DNA from: Siphonodentalium dalli
Lineage: Eukaryota; Mollusca; Scaphopoda; Gadilida; Siphonodentaliidae
NCBI GenBank assembly: GCA_032622095.1
Contig: CP136062.1
Span: 199,339,887-199,403,886 of the forward strand
Length of the DNA: 64,000 nucleotides
Reading direction: 5' to 3'
Shown here: positions 12,493 through 23,500 of the stretch, piece by piece
Layout of the letters: each line of letters opens with the position of its first letter
Numbering within the stretch: position 1 is the stretch's first letter
Notes under the pieces: model-generated
The model's database searches: none
What the model saw: the letters and a program-made list of their open reading frames with translations, nothing else
What the model was told of the DNA's origin: nothing
Position numbers and translations under genes: made by a program

Positions 12493-12920
12493 TCCAACGG
12501 ACATGGCTCATTTGAACCTTAAAATTTTGTCTACGTAATTTGTAGGGACGGATACGATAGGTAGATGAATACACGAAATATTGATATGCCGGCTTCATAT
12601 GCTTTGAAACTCACTTGCCATTTCCCAGCAGTTTTCAATTTTTCTACCAAATTCAGATAAATGCTCTTTATTGCTACCATATCAGGAATAGAATAACACG
12701 GAACGCTCTTTTCTGTTCCATGTCGTACAAATGGCTGTTTTTTATTTGGGACCCAAACACCTTGTTCATATTTGCATTTTTCATTACTTCAATGCATCTT
12801 TTTTGGTTACAGAATGCTCGCAGAAAGGTAGTTCAGAAATATATCGACCTATTACGATACCGGGAAAATTTCAAAAGCTAATAATATTATTCGTATTTTG
12901 GAGCGCAAACCGCCATGTGG
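12493..12920. repeat. Right flanking copy of the ~430 bp direct repeat
   Basis: It is the partner of 11005-11435, diverged by substitutions and small indels. The stretch around 12660-12720 contains the phrase ACGCTCTTT next to a TTATTGCTACCATAT-type phrase. That pair also occurs at 49570-49660 and 50448-50500, so the repeat belongs to a dispersed family. Confidence 0.85.
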
Positions 12921-13852
12921 CTTTATCTACCTTGTTCCATCGACACGAATTACGAGATATACGCTCTTTGTAATGTGTTTTCACTGCGACCCGCGTCATT
13001 ATACAGAATAACGGGTATACGCTCATTATGGGCTTATTTCATAACCCAACCCGTCCATTATGGACCTATATGAATATGTGTGTCAAAAATGAACATATTG
13101 CATGAAGATATAAATTTATTGCTGAAGTGCATCATAGGAAACTTAATTTTTCTTGACTCAAGAAATTATTTTCACTTAGAAGACAGCCATCCATAAATAT
13201 GTTTTTGTATTTCAGAATGTTCATGCCATGCCTATGGTGATCAACAGGACATTGCCTGAGATGAGTGTTAGGTCATATGGTCATAGCCAAGTCCCAAGCA
13301 TCTAAATAATTGGCATACTTCCAGTCGATGCTACCTGCTTGACTGGACATTCCTACATGCCAACACTGGTTTTTATTGGGATGAAATATTTGCGGCTGCT
13401 TTATTCGCCGTGGTAATATACGTGGGTATGTAATATCATGTAATTAATTTTTTTAGAATATATATGACATAAATGAAGCATCCTCACTTAGAGCCAAGGC
13501 CATAAACTATTTGTTGATAAGATTTTTGTGTGAAATTATTAATTATTCTAGCAGTTCTTGGTACCTAAAGCGAAAGCGAAAAAAAATATATGCAATCAAC
13601 CTCTCAAATGTATTAAAAACCATTGTTTTGGGTTACGTTTATGGAGTTAAAAAGGGCAATGTAAGTGCGATGGTATGAAAGGTGGTTCGTATGTGTAGGT
13701 ATCTACTTGATCGATATAATGAATGAACACTATGCTGAATATACATATGTGAGTGGAACCGAGTAGTTATATTTTGAACATAAATATTTGAGTGAACTCA
13801 TGGAATTATAAACTCAATGCAGGTGTGAGGGTGGAGTTTATTTTATTACAAG
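12921..13852. other. No gene seen
   Basis: The first 150 bases continue the family with TACGCTC-type words (ACGCTCTTTGTAATGTG near 12966), which has a relative at 14813-14880. The rest is AT-rich with no recognisable repeat or coding signal. Confidence 0.5.
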
Positions 13853-14141
13853 GAACCGGCTCATTGACCACATTGTGATGGTTACAGTTATGCCCTGTGC
13901 CAATGCATTCTCTTATATATGCGAGTCGACCATAGGTCGCCTCGCATATATAAGAGAATGCATTGGCCTAAAAAAAATCTTTTTTTAACACTTTTTACCA
14001 TTTTTTCTTACATTCTTTAACAATTTTATAATTTTTAATGTGTTAAGCCAATGCATTCTCTTATATATGCGAGGCGACCTATGGTCGACTCGCATATATA
14101 AGAGAATGCATTGGCACAGGGCCGTTCTGTTGGGTAAAGGG
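13853..14141. mobile_element. piggyBac-type foldback MITE, 5'-truncated copy
   Basis: It is nearly identical to the complete copy at 61707-62089 from the words ACCGGCTC(A/C)TTGACCACATTGTGAT to the 3' terminal repeat TGTTGGGTAAAGGG, which ends at 14141. The first ~140 bases, including the left terminal repeat, are missing. The base composition is dominated by two arms at 13894-13970 and 14045-14120. Each arm is itself a palindrome, and the two are reverse complements of each other, so the region can fold as nested hairpins. The right flank is TTCC instead of the expected TTAA. Confidence 0.85.
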
Positions 14142-14589
14142 TTCCGCAGAAAATTATGTATCGCTCACACAATCAGGACATCCTCTGTGTTTGCATCGAA
14201 TATTTTCTGAATAGGTATTAATGATATCCGTTTTCATGCGATTTCGGAAGACATATCCTGGTTGGTCAGAGGTATATTTACTTTCCAGAGAATTTCATAA
14301 AGATTGGTAGATAGATTAAATTTATGTAAATAATAAATTGTGAGAATGTTTTCTTGTGTGAAATGTTGATCAGTGTGGCTTCTATATTTTTGTTCCATAT
14401 AATTCTTATGAGTAGTTTTTCTCGCCGGACACCCCCATTCTAACACTGCACACATGTGTACTGTCATAATGTATTTAACGAAATGACATGCCATCCACGT
14501 AATCTAATAAAACAAATACAACCATTTGTTATCACACAACCAGACCCAACCATATGTTAATGTAGCCGACAGGACCGCCTGTTCTGCTC

Positions 14590-16035
14590 AAAACAGGTTC
14601 ATATTGAACGTATTTCAAAAATCCATTTTTTAAAATCTGAATTACGCTCTATAATGAACGTAAATGGGGCACGAAAGCAGTCGTATATGAGCGTATTCAC
14701 ACTGCAAATACGTCCATATCGAGTGTATTTGATGCACACCTCCCCCATACGAAACACGCCCATATTGGCATTATTTAATCTAACTTTTTTCATCGACACG
14801 GTTTACCAGATTCACGCTCTTTATAATGTGGTTTCACTGCGGCCCGCGCCATTCAACGGAACAACGGGTACACGCTCATTATGAACTTTTCAGAATCGAC
14901 AGTTTCCTGATCGGTCGACGGGAGTGTCGCATTTAATGCTAGACGCATTAAGCCGTGAGCGATTCGTGATCTTTTTTTTGTCGCCGGGCTTGACTCGTTA
15001 TGGAATTAATCCCCAGTCAAGTCCAGTGCATGCTGAGCAGATTGCCGTATGCATATTGTCTTGGCTGGCATGTACATGCCTACAAGGGCAGACTGGACGT
15101 GGTTTTGGAGTACCGAGTCGCCCCGGCAGAACCCTCTGCCGGCCGTGGCTCGGTAAGACCGATAGGAATCCACCGGTCCGGGGCTGGCCAGACCACCGCA
15201 GACGGGATGGAGAGAGAGAGAGAAGATAAAGAAGAAGAAGACACCACCGCGCCGCCGCAGGGACGCCGACAGGAAGGCCATGTAGAGGCGGAGAACTGAG
15301 AGACGCCAAATTCGCCCCCACCTGGTCCCGGTGCAGCAACAACAGCAGCCTACCGTCGACGTGCCAGAAATCACCATCAGCGGAAACGACAGGGACGTCG
15401 ATGTCACCACGGCCGTCCCTGTCGCCTGTCGACTTTGTGGTGATGGTGGAGACTTTGCCACCACTAGCACCGTCTCATAACCCGGATGCAGCGGAGGACT
15501 ACAATCCACCGACACCGATACCTCCTGTGTCCCCCGACGGCATCGCGGAAGAGGAGCAGGAATCACTAGTGATTCACCACCCCCTGTTCCCGTCGAAGAT
15601 GGTGAAACCGAACATCAGAAGTACACGAGAGCAAGAGCATCTGACCATCAAAAGTACTTGGAGAAACAACAACAAAAATTCGAACAGATCCAGGATCTAA
15701 TACGACAGCAGCAGCAACAGACATATCCACCATCTTCGACGGAGAAACCAAATTCAAAGAAAAAGAGGAAAAAGAACAAATAATTTAACATCTTTAATTG
15801 CTTATTCTTTATTTTAGCTTGATTCTTAATAAAAGGCATTAATATGAGGGGTGAAGGAAATGGCATATTGGCCCTTTCGACCATCCCGGTGCTAGCCCCC
15901 CCCCCCCCCAAATCACGGGAGAAAAAAAAACGTTTTGCGCGCCCCATTTACGTTTATAGAGCGTAATTCAGATTCACATAACGCCGATATGGGCGTATAT
16001 TTGGGCTCTTGAAATACGTTCAGTGTGAACCTATT
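14590..16035. mobile_element. Inverted-repeat-bounded element with GC-rich cargo
   Basis: The left end, from AACAGGTTCATATTGAACG at about 14593 through CTGAATTACGCTCTAT to AACGTAAATGGGGC at about 14670, recurs as its reverse complement at about 15945-16035 with substitutions. The arms are about 80-100 bp. Between them, 14.68-14.89 kb carries TACGCTC/GAGCGTA-type words as in the 99 bp satellite, and 15.0-15.79 kb is a GC-rich ORF region unlike its surroundings. A homopolymer of 12 C lies at about 15898-15909. I see no clean target-site duplication. The arms may be the ends of one transposon, or two inverted copies of a dispersed repeat. Confidence 0.6.
15000..15783 (+). pseudogene. GC-rich decayed ORF, KK-P-RRDADR family, copy 1
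   Basis: I cannot name this family, but a second copy lies at 44215-45278 on the minus strand. The ATG at 15000 opens a frame (MELIPSQVQ...) with a ~55-residue N-terminal region that includes APAEPSAGRGSVRP; the other copy has MDLIPSALL and APAVPSAGRTSEVRP. A basic stretch with RRRRDADRKA follows in another frame near 15240-15270, then a proline/acid-rich middle. The C-terminus is glutamine- and lysine-rich (KYLEKQQQKFEQIQDL, then five Q, then KKKRKKNK) and ends at TAA 15781-15783. At least two frame changes and a TAG near 15285 break the gene, or else introns are missed. The layout suggests a nucleic-acid-binding, coiled-coil protein such as a transposon ORF1. That function is inference. Confidence 0.5.
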
Positions 16036-16204
16036 TTCGTGAGGATATGTTGGACAGGAATAACTTAGACAATCTCAATCGATTGCCCACTAAACCATGT
16101 ATGCATAATTGTAGCATTCTTTGCGTAGAAGGTTTTTCTTGCGAGAATGATTTCACTAGGTCTTTTTCTTAACTTAGAATCCTGCATACTCGCCTAAACT
16201 TCTT

Positions 16205-16790
16205 ATGTATCTTTGAGGTGACCACTAGATGGAATCCATCACATTTTTTCTCTCCAAATTTCGTTAGTGTCCATCTTGAATTTTATTCTTTGCACGACAA
16301 AATCCTTTGACACACGGGAGCCATATACTTGTTTTCCGCAATTCTATAAAACAAAATGACCGCCAGCAGCCATCTGGGATTTTACTCTTTGCTTGACTAA
16401 ATCCTTCGGCCCATCTTACATGCCAAACCCCTTATACAATCATCACCAAACTTTATCAAGATCTTCGGGGTGATTTCTGGATGGGGAATTGTTCCCTTGT
16501 TCGTTAAAACCATGGCTTCCAGCGCCCATATGGGATTTCACTTTGAAATATCAACACATCATGCATCCCACATAAATTTTATTGCAGAAATGTTTTGAAA
16601 ATATCCAGGCATGTTCAGGATCACTTCTAGATGGGGCTATCGAATTTGATATTTTCGGTGAAAAACATCATGGCTGCCCGCAGCCATCTTTGATTTTACT
16701 CTTTGCATGACTAATACTTCAGTACATCCTACATCAAGCATTGTTCTCCCAATTGATCTGAACTTCATATGGGTTTTTTTGGTGACTATG
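16205..16790. repeat. Degenerate ~157 bp tandem repeat
   Basis: The phrase CCATCT(T/G)...GATTTTACTCTTTGC recurs at about 16272, 16371, 16527 and 16684, and a GATCACTTCTAGATGGGG-like phrase at 16208, 16456 and 16610. Spacings of 156 and 157 bp define the unit; the first is shortened. Repeats of this style, degenerate with ATGGC(T/C)GCC words, are common between genes in mollusc DNA as I recall it. Confidence 0.7.
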
Positions 16791-16916
16791 CCGTTGCTTA
16801 AACATTTGAACTTTCCGCATTCTTACGGCGCCATTGCCTGTAATGTGTGGTATTACCCCCTCTGCAAGATGAGATACAGCGTCATTGTCACTTTCACGGA
16901 CACACATTCAAAACGT

Positions 16917-17207
16917 TTTAAGGGGTCTCCGTGGCTCAGTCGGCTAGGGGTATAATTCCAAGCCGTCTCCATGTATCCATGATGTACTTTGTAACTCAAA
17001 ATCGTTATATGGTGGAGTTGCCAATTACTCACCGATGACCGATAGTTTGCCGCACATTGTCGACGAGGATATGAGCCTTTGAAATCACTGTTATATTAGC
17101 CCTAAGTGTGCGGATTTCCTCCACCACTAAAACTGGCAATGTTGTCATTTGGCCTTAGTTGCTGAAAGGGACATTAAAACATAATCAATCACTCAAATAA
17201 TCAAAAC
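16917..17207 (+). mobile_element. tRNA-derived SINE
   Basis: The head GTCTCCGTGGCTCAGTCGG holds a perfect pol III A-box-like TGGCTCAGTCGG at 16932-16943. No convincing B box (GGTTCGANTCC) is seen, so the promoter is probably decayed. The 3' part GCTGAAAGGGACATTAAAAC followed by AATCAATCACTCAAATAATCAA at 17170-17205 is the typical end of tRNA-derived SINEs in mollusc-type genomes. Length is about 290 bp. The same kind of tail on the opposite strand occurs in each tandem unit at about 23845, 28025 and 33265. Confidence 0.65.
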
Positions 17208-18059
17208 GTAGTATTAAATCTTCCTCTGTTTGATGTCAATATCTGATCACCACATTAAGAGGCTCGTCTAATTATTTTCTGTGATAGTAAAGGTACCGAT
17301 GACAGTTATATGGCGTCCAATCCGATCGGGCATCTTTAACTCTGTTGATGCTACGCCAGCACCACAGATGGACGCACCAGTACCACGCTTTATGTACATA
17401 GATTGTGGGCGTATATGGTTAATGTGGTGTATCTCAGGTGTCGTTTGTTATAATTTGTTCAAACTTCATATGTGAGTGGAATTATGGATGGGCCACATAT
17501 AACCACTTTGCCCACCATATGGAGGTCACGTGTCCTTGGTGGCCATCTTGGATTTCTTCTTAAATGCCTGTATTTCGGGTATATTCAGGTGTATAAAGGC
17601 ATATATCCGCGATAAAATAATGTAACCACTATATAGTATGGTGCATTGACTATTATTGTGTTATTATCAGCTACTATATTGTAGGCAGTGACTCACGTGG
17701 CTTGTACGCTCACATCATTAGGCGTTCAAAAATGATGCGTCTCGGTTCGTTTAAAAAGAAATTAATAATAAGCGGATTTTCCAGATTGTCGCAACCGCCT
17801 GATGTGTTTGCTTCTTTTTCAGTTCGAATACATACTCACAAATAATAACTTAGAAATACAGACGTTCCTGTAACATACCCCAATATTTAAAGACATTTCA
17901 CTTTTATTAACACATCAGCTGAAAAGCCCAAAACTCTCAACAAATAGCTGCTGCACCTGGAGTGACCTGCAAATAACTAAGTGAACAGATTCATGAGAAA
18001 TCGTGTCTTCATCATGACTAGAAAAATGTCATCATCAGCATTGGTCTTGCCTGGTCTGT
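17208..18059. other. No gene seen
   Basis: AT-rich sequence with a 64-codon frame at 17281-17475 that matches nothing known to me. No repeat structure is obvious. Confidence 0.5.
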
Positions 18060-19870
18060 AAAATAAACTCAAAATTAAGACAAACAAGAGCCGATGGCCA
18101 TGTCTGCGCTATAGCATCAAACTTTGCAGAAGAAAGTACATATGGCGGCGGATGATGAACAACGTTTGCTCGTTTCCATTCCGGCGGAAAGTACGATTCT
18201 CAGATAAAATAGTTGAAGATTTGGGAGAGAGTCATAAGCAAGCTTGTGCAGTTAACAGTCGCGGACTAATAATAGAGACCTTTCGCTCCTCACGTTTACG
18301 ATTACGAATACGGATAGCTATTCGTAGTCGTAAATATATCCGTAAGGCCAAAAAGTCCTTTCGCAAAACGATTTCGCGTAAGAGTTTTGACGAACACGTA
18401 CGATCATTATTTCGTACCGCTTTTACAACTCAAAGCGTGTGTTTGGTATACAGTCCATTAATACTTCACTTATCGTCTCATTTGCAACAATGCGATAATC
18501 ATGACATGTTAATATTGTCAATAATTCGACCAGTCACAACGTACGACCCGGGATTTTCTCTTGATATATTGTGACAATACAGGTATAAATGCCAGGTCAT
18601 ATGTGGTGGAAATTCAGTTCGTTGTTAGCATGGATGACCGCAGATAGACGTTATGCTGATGGGGAAGAGGGGTTCCTGAATTTGGACCTTGCATCAACCA
18701 CGACGCCATCGTTCAAGCCCCTTCAAGTCCGCGAGTTGATTTCAATGCGATTTCGGCTTCACCTCTTTGGGTTTAGGAAATCCGACATAAGGTTGATGTG
18801 CTCGCTGATGTGCATCATTTCTGATTTGTTACTACCAAATCGAAACAAAGTCGACACGGTAGAATCGTTGTGCTTCAAGTGGCTTTTTTGTGTTCAGATA
18901 TTTGACAAACCGGCACAATTTCGTTGAACAAAATATTGATAAATAACAGGTTTTGGGCAATTTTATACTATAGTTGACTGTGGTTAGCATTAAGTTTGGG
19001 CAATTACTCGATTCTGATAACAGAAGCGGCATTTCAACAAAATTGTTGTTGTTGGAATCTGATTGAGTACCTTTAAATGCCGCATTTGTGCGAGTTGTGT
19101 TTTTTAAATTAAAAATAAATGCAAAGATAAAACATAACCGAGACTGCTGAGCTCTGGTTATGTCGGTGGGTGTGCCAAATATTCTTTTAGTAACACCAAA
19201 TCCATGTCAGCCGTATATTTTTTGGCGACTGGTTTCATAGTGCACTTCTATTACTGCAAAGTTGTGAATAGCTATCTTATTTCGCGGGAAGCTCGAGATT
19301 CACGACGACGAGTAGAGTGATTGCCAATCTAAACAGCACACCGAGGTCGTAGCTCAATACAACTGGATGGCTTACATGATATACATATACAATCTCGAAC
19401 GGAGTAAAGTGATATATTGCAGAAAATAAATTTCAGGTGTTATTTGAGCTTATTAGAAACCATGAAATCGTAACCGTTCTTACGGATAGTAAAATACGAC
19501 AACGATTAGAAAGTACACAAATGTTGGTGACGTAGTACCCTATCCGTATCCGTAATCGTAAACGTGAGTTTTGCGAAAGGTTTCTAATATCAGGACCAGA
19601 TGCCTTACCGGGTTGGAGTTCTTTTAACACATTCAAATATTGTAGCTCAGTTATTCTATCACTGCGTGAGGTCAAGTTATGTGATCAGCCGATGTTGGTG
19701 GAGATATTTTGTTCCATCGAGGGATACGATGTTAAAGAAGTAGTCGGACACGTCGGATTTTTCTTCATCCGACACAACTTTACATTGTCCAACTGGGAGG
19801 CACATGTTGGTGGAATGATTGTTCAATATTTTCCACCATTTACCAGGCTTTGTTTTTTGGAATAATTGAG
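18060..19870 (-). pseudogene. Non-LTR reverse transcriptase fragment split by a transposon
   Basis: Read on the minus strand, 19870 to 19590 encodes the N-terminal side of a LINE-type reverse transcriptase, including a KSDV-like motif and LKELQPGKASGPD. The frame then meets the 1,310 bp element at 18275-19584. Beyond it, 18269 to about 18060 resumes with an ISPRLL...FPPEWKRANVV motif, which in this enzyme family directly follows KASGPD. The two halves therefore belong to one ancestral ORF, with the transposon inserted at the GPD/I boundary. Stops are present in both halves (for example in FNYFI*ES), so the gene is dead. The palm catalytic motifs are not found in the window. Confidence 0.75.
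18275..19584. mobile_element. Non-autonomous DNA transposon, 1,310 bp, ~45 bp TIRs
   Basis: The left end GAGACCTTTCGC...CACGTTTACGATTACG (18275 onwards) pairs with the right end CGTAATCGTAAACGTGAG...GCGAAAGGTTTC (ending 19584) over about 45 bp. The 5 bp TAATA precedes it at 18270-18274 and follows it at 19585-19589, consistent with a target-site duplication. Removing the element rejoins the two parts of the host reverse transcriptase frame. No transposase is visible inside. The open frames at 18152-18574 and 18589-18927 have no recognisable motifs. The superfamily is unresolved; 5 bp duplications occur in Transib, among others. Confidence 0.8.
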
Positions 19871-20529
19871 GACTGTTTGCACTTTTAATAAATTAAATTT
19901 GTTATATCTCTCTTCAGAAATAACTTCGTTTCGAATTGTTGTATATTTGCTCCATGAGGCAGGGGCGGACAAAAAGTGCATACATAAGGTTGATTTTTTT
20001 CACCAATTTTGCGACCCACACACCCTTCCGTGTAATTTGTATCCATAACATTTTTGACACCCACCGCCGCCCATCTCCAAATTTGGTCCATTTAAGTCTC
20101 CTATTCCAACCAGGTTTTTTTTTAACCGCAATTATTGTTACTTCCTATTTAATTCCAAACAAAGACTGCTATGAATTGCAAATTGAATCAATCACTCGAT
20201 CTGGTCCAGTTTGGTCTTAATAATCTAAGTGCACAAGGCCATTCAAGGAGCTCTGAATATATGCAATACTGTTTATCATCTGGGAAGACATTCCCCAGTT
20301 AATACAAAAGCTTTATATTATATGATTAACAATGTTGATCGATCTAACTATTTCTATACATATATAAGCTACATTCTTGTCCTGCATAATCTTACAATAG
20401 CACCAAATGTTGAAAGTTAGTGATTAACATTTCGAGAAAATGGGTTACCTTTTGTGTCCCGTTGCTTTTGCGTGCTAACGTTAAGGGATCTTGTCCAAAC
20501 CAATCACCAAAAAGCAGTGCAATCGCAAC
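19871..20529. other. No gene seen
   Basis: Unique-looking AT-rich sequence up to the first tandem unit. Short frames on both strands are unconvincing. Confidence 0.5.
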
Positions 20530-23500
20530 TGTAAACCCTTTCTTCGCATGAATAGGTAACTGTTATCTGGCCATCTGGCTGTACTGTGCTATTGCAAAAT
20601 TATACCCTTGTTCTTACGGTTATACCGTCCTGCATATATATATATATATACACTGATGTATGCATATTAAAGATACAGTTGTCACTGCATGTTGACGTGT
20701 AATGAAACTGAATGCCATTGAATGTTACAGGAAAGTGCCTGTCTAGCCTACCAGAATCTAATCTTTAATCTTTATTAAAATATGATAAACCTGTCACAAT
20801 TGACATTATTTTTCACAAATCTTAAATAACCAGTACTTCATAGTGACATGTTTGCAAGCATAATAGCAGATAGGTATGGGAGAAATAACCATAACATAAC
20901 CATATTGTATACATATCTTGATCACAGACAATTATTACATATGCTGACATATGCATTTTTGTTAGTTCACACACATACCCCGTTTTAACATTAGTTTTTA
21001 ATGAATTTCACCAATGTTATCACATATCAGGGGTTAAACTACTTTAAGTGCTTCAGTTCTAGTCAACAGAGAACACTAGAACACATGCAAGCTGTTTTAA
21101 ACTTAAACAAAGTATAATATTGTATTTGGAATACTTGTATTCTCCAGACATTCACCCACCCGGGGGACATTGTGTATCGCAATTTTTACCCCCCCCCCCC
21201 AATTGTATAAGGCGGGGTATTTCTTCTTTAGCCGATTTATGAATCATTTAACTTGGTCTAATTAAATAGTTAATCCATGATCCAATCAGAGTCGTCGCGT
21301 TTCGCATTTGCAGCTGGTAAATGTATGGGGGATATGTGGTAAATGTATGGGGGATATGTGGTAAATGTATGGGGGATGTGTGGTAAATGTATGGGGGATA
21401 TGTGGTAAATGTATGGGGGATTTGTTTTGGTAAATGTATGGGGGATATGTGGTAAATGTATGGGGGATATGTTTTGGTAAATGTATGGGGGATATGTTTT
21501 GGTAAATGTATGGGGGATATGTGGTAAATGTATGGGGGATATGTGGTAAATGTATGGGGGATATGTGGTAAATGTATGGGGGATATGTGGTAAATGTATG
21601 GGGGATATGTGGTAAATGTATGGGGGATATGTGGTAAATGTATGGGGGATATGTGGTAAATGTATGGGGGATATGTGGTAAATGTATGGGGGATATGTTG
21701 TAAATGTATGGGGGATATGTGGTAAATGTATGGGGGATATGTGGTAAATGTATGGGGGATATGTGGTAAATGTATGGGGGATATGTGGTAAATGTATGGG
21801 GGATATGTGGTAAATGTATGGGGGATATGTGGTAAATGTATGGGGGATATGTGGTAAATGTATGGGGGATATGTGGTAAATGTATGGGGGATATGTGGTA
21901 AATGTATGGGGGATATGTGGTAAATGTATGGGGGATATGTGGTAAATGTATGGGGGATATGTGGTAAATGTATGGGGGATATGTGGTAAATGTATGGGGG
22001 ATATGTTGTAAATGTATGGGGGATATGTGGTAAATGTATGGGGGATATGTGGTAAATGTATGGGGGATATGTGGTAAATGTATGGGGGATATGTGGTAAA
22101 TGTATGGGGATATGTGGTAAATGTATGGGGGATATGTGGTAAATGTATGGGGGATATGTGGTAAATGTATGGGGGATATGTGGTAAATGTATGGGGGATA
22201 TGTGGTAAATGTATGGGGGATATGTGGTAAATGTATGGGGGATATGTGGTAAATGTATGGGGGATATGTGGTAAATGTATGGGGGATATGTGGTAAATGT
22301 ATGGGGGATATGTGGTAAATGTATGGGGGATATGTGGTAAATGTATGGGGGATATGTGGTAAATGTATGGGGGATATGTGGTAAATGTATGGGGGATATG
22401 TGGTAAATGTATGGGAGATATGTGGTAAATGTATGGGGGATATGTGATAAATGTATGGGGGATATGTGGTAAATGTATGGGGGATATGTGGTAAATGTAT
22501 GGGGGATATGTGGTAAATGTATGGGGGATATGTGGTAAATGTATGGGGGATATGTGGTAAATGTATGGGGGATATGTGGTAAATGTATGGGGGATATGTG
22601 GTAAATGTATGGGGGATATGTGGTAAATGTATGGGGGATATGTGGTAAATGTATGGGGGATATGTTTTGGTAAATGTATGGGGGATATGTTTTGGTAATG
22701 TATGGGGGATATGGCAGCTGGTAAATGTATGGGGGATATGGCAGCTGGTAAATGTATGGGGGATATGGCAGCTGGTAAATGTATGGGGGATATGTTTGTG
22801 CTCAGTTAATTTGTGCATCAGAGTTGCGCACATATCCTCAAGTGAAAAGTTTCAAATGGCTGGGTCCGTACATGTATACAGTGTGTTTTTATGTGTACTG
22901 TCGTTTTTTTTTTGGGGATTTTCAATTTGCATGTATACCGGAACGTTATGGCGAACAAGGTCACACACGAAATGTTATAAGCTTCCTGATTCCTTTAATG
23001 TGCAATAACACTATAGACGAGTTTTTTTTCAATGACAATTCTGTAACATTTGTCGATTCGTCGATAACTTGCTGGAGAGAGAAATTATTTGTTATGGAGG
23101 ACACATTGGCATTTATTATACACAACACCTATTGTATTATATCTCTACTATCAGGTTCGTGGAAACCAGGTATACGTAAACCGTGTTCATTTTTGGTACT
23201 ATAAGTCATGACTCCGTAAAAAACCATCCACGTCATATGGTATTGGACTTATGGACAACTCCCAACACACTCAGTGGAAAACTGACAGCTCTCTGTGTGC
23301 CCCAGGTCTAGATTTAGACAAAATAAGGTGAAGGTTTCTAGTATGTCTTCATAAAAGCGATTCCCTCTCCGTTGGCCTTAAGTCAATCCGTCAACATACT
23401 TCGTGCAATTATCTAGATACGTTTCGTTAATTAAGTTGTAGTCTTCAATGATCGTGATGCCGTCCCGTTTTAGGTAGTCTCTGATTTATTTATCATGCTG

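Noticed and set aside
21286-22833. 515-codon minus-strand frame of PHTFTTYPPYIYHIS-type repeats
   Set aside because: It is the 22 bp minisatellite read through; all frames without stops are a consequence of the repeat sequence.
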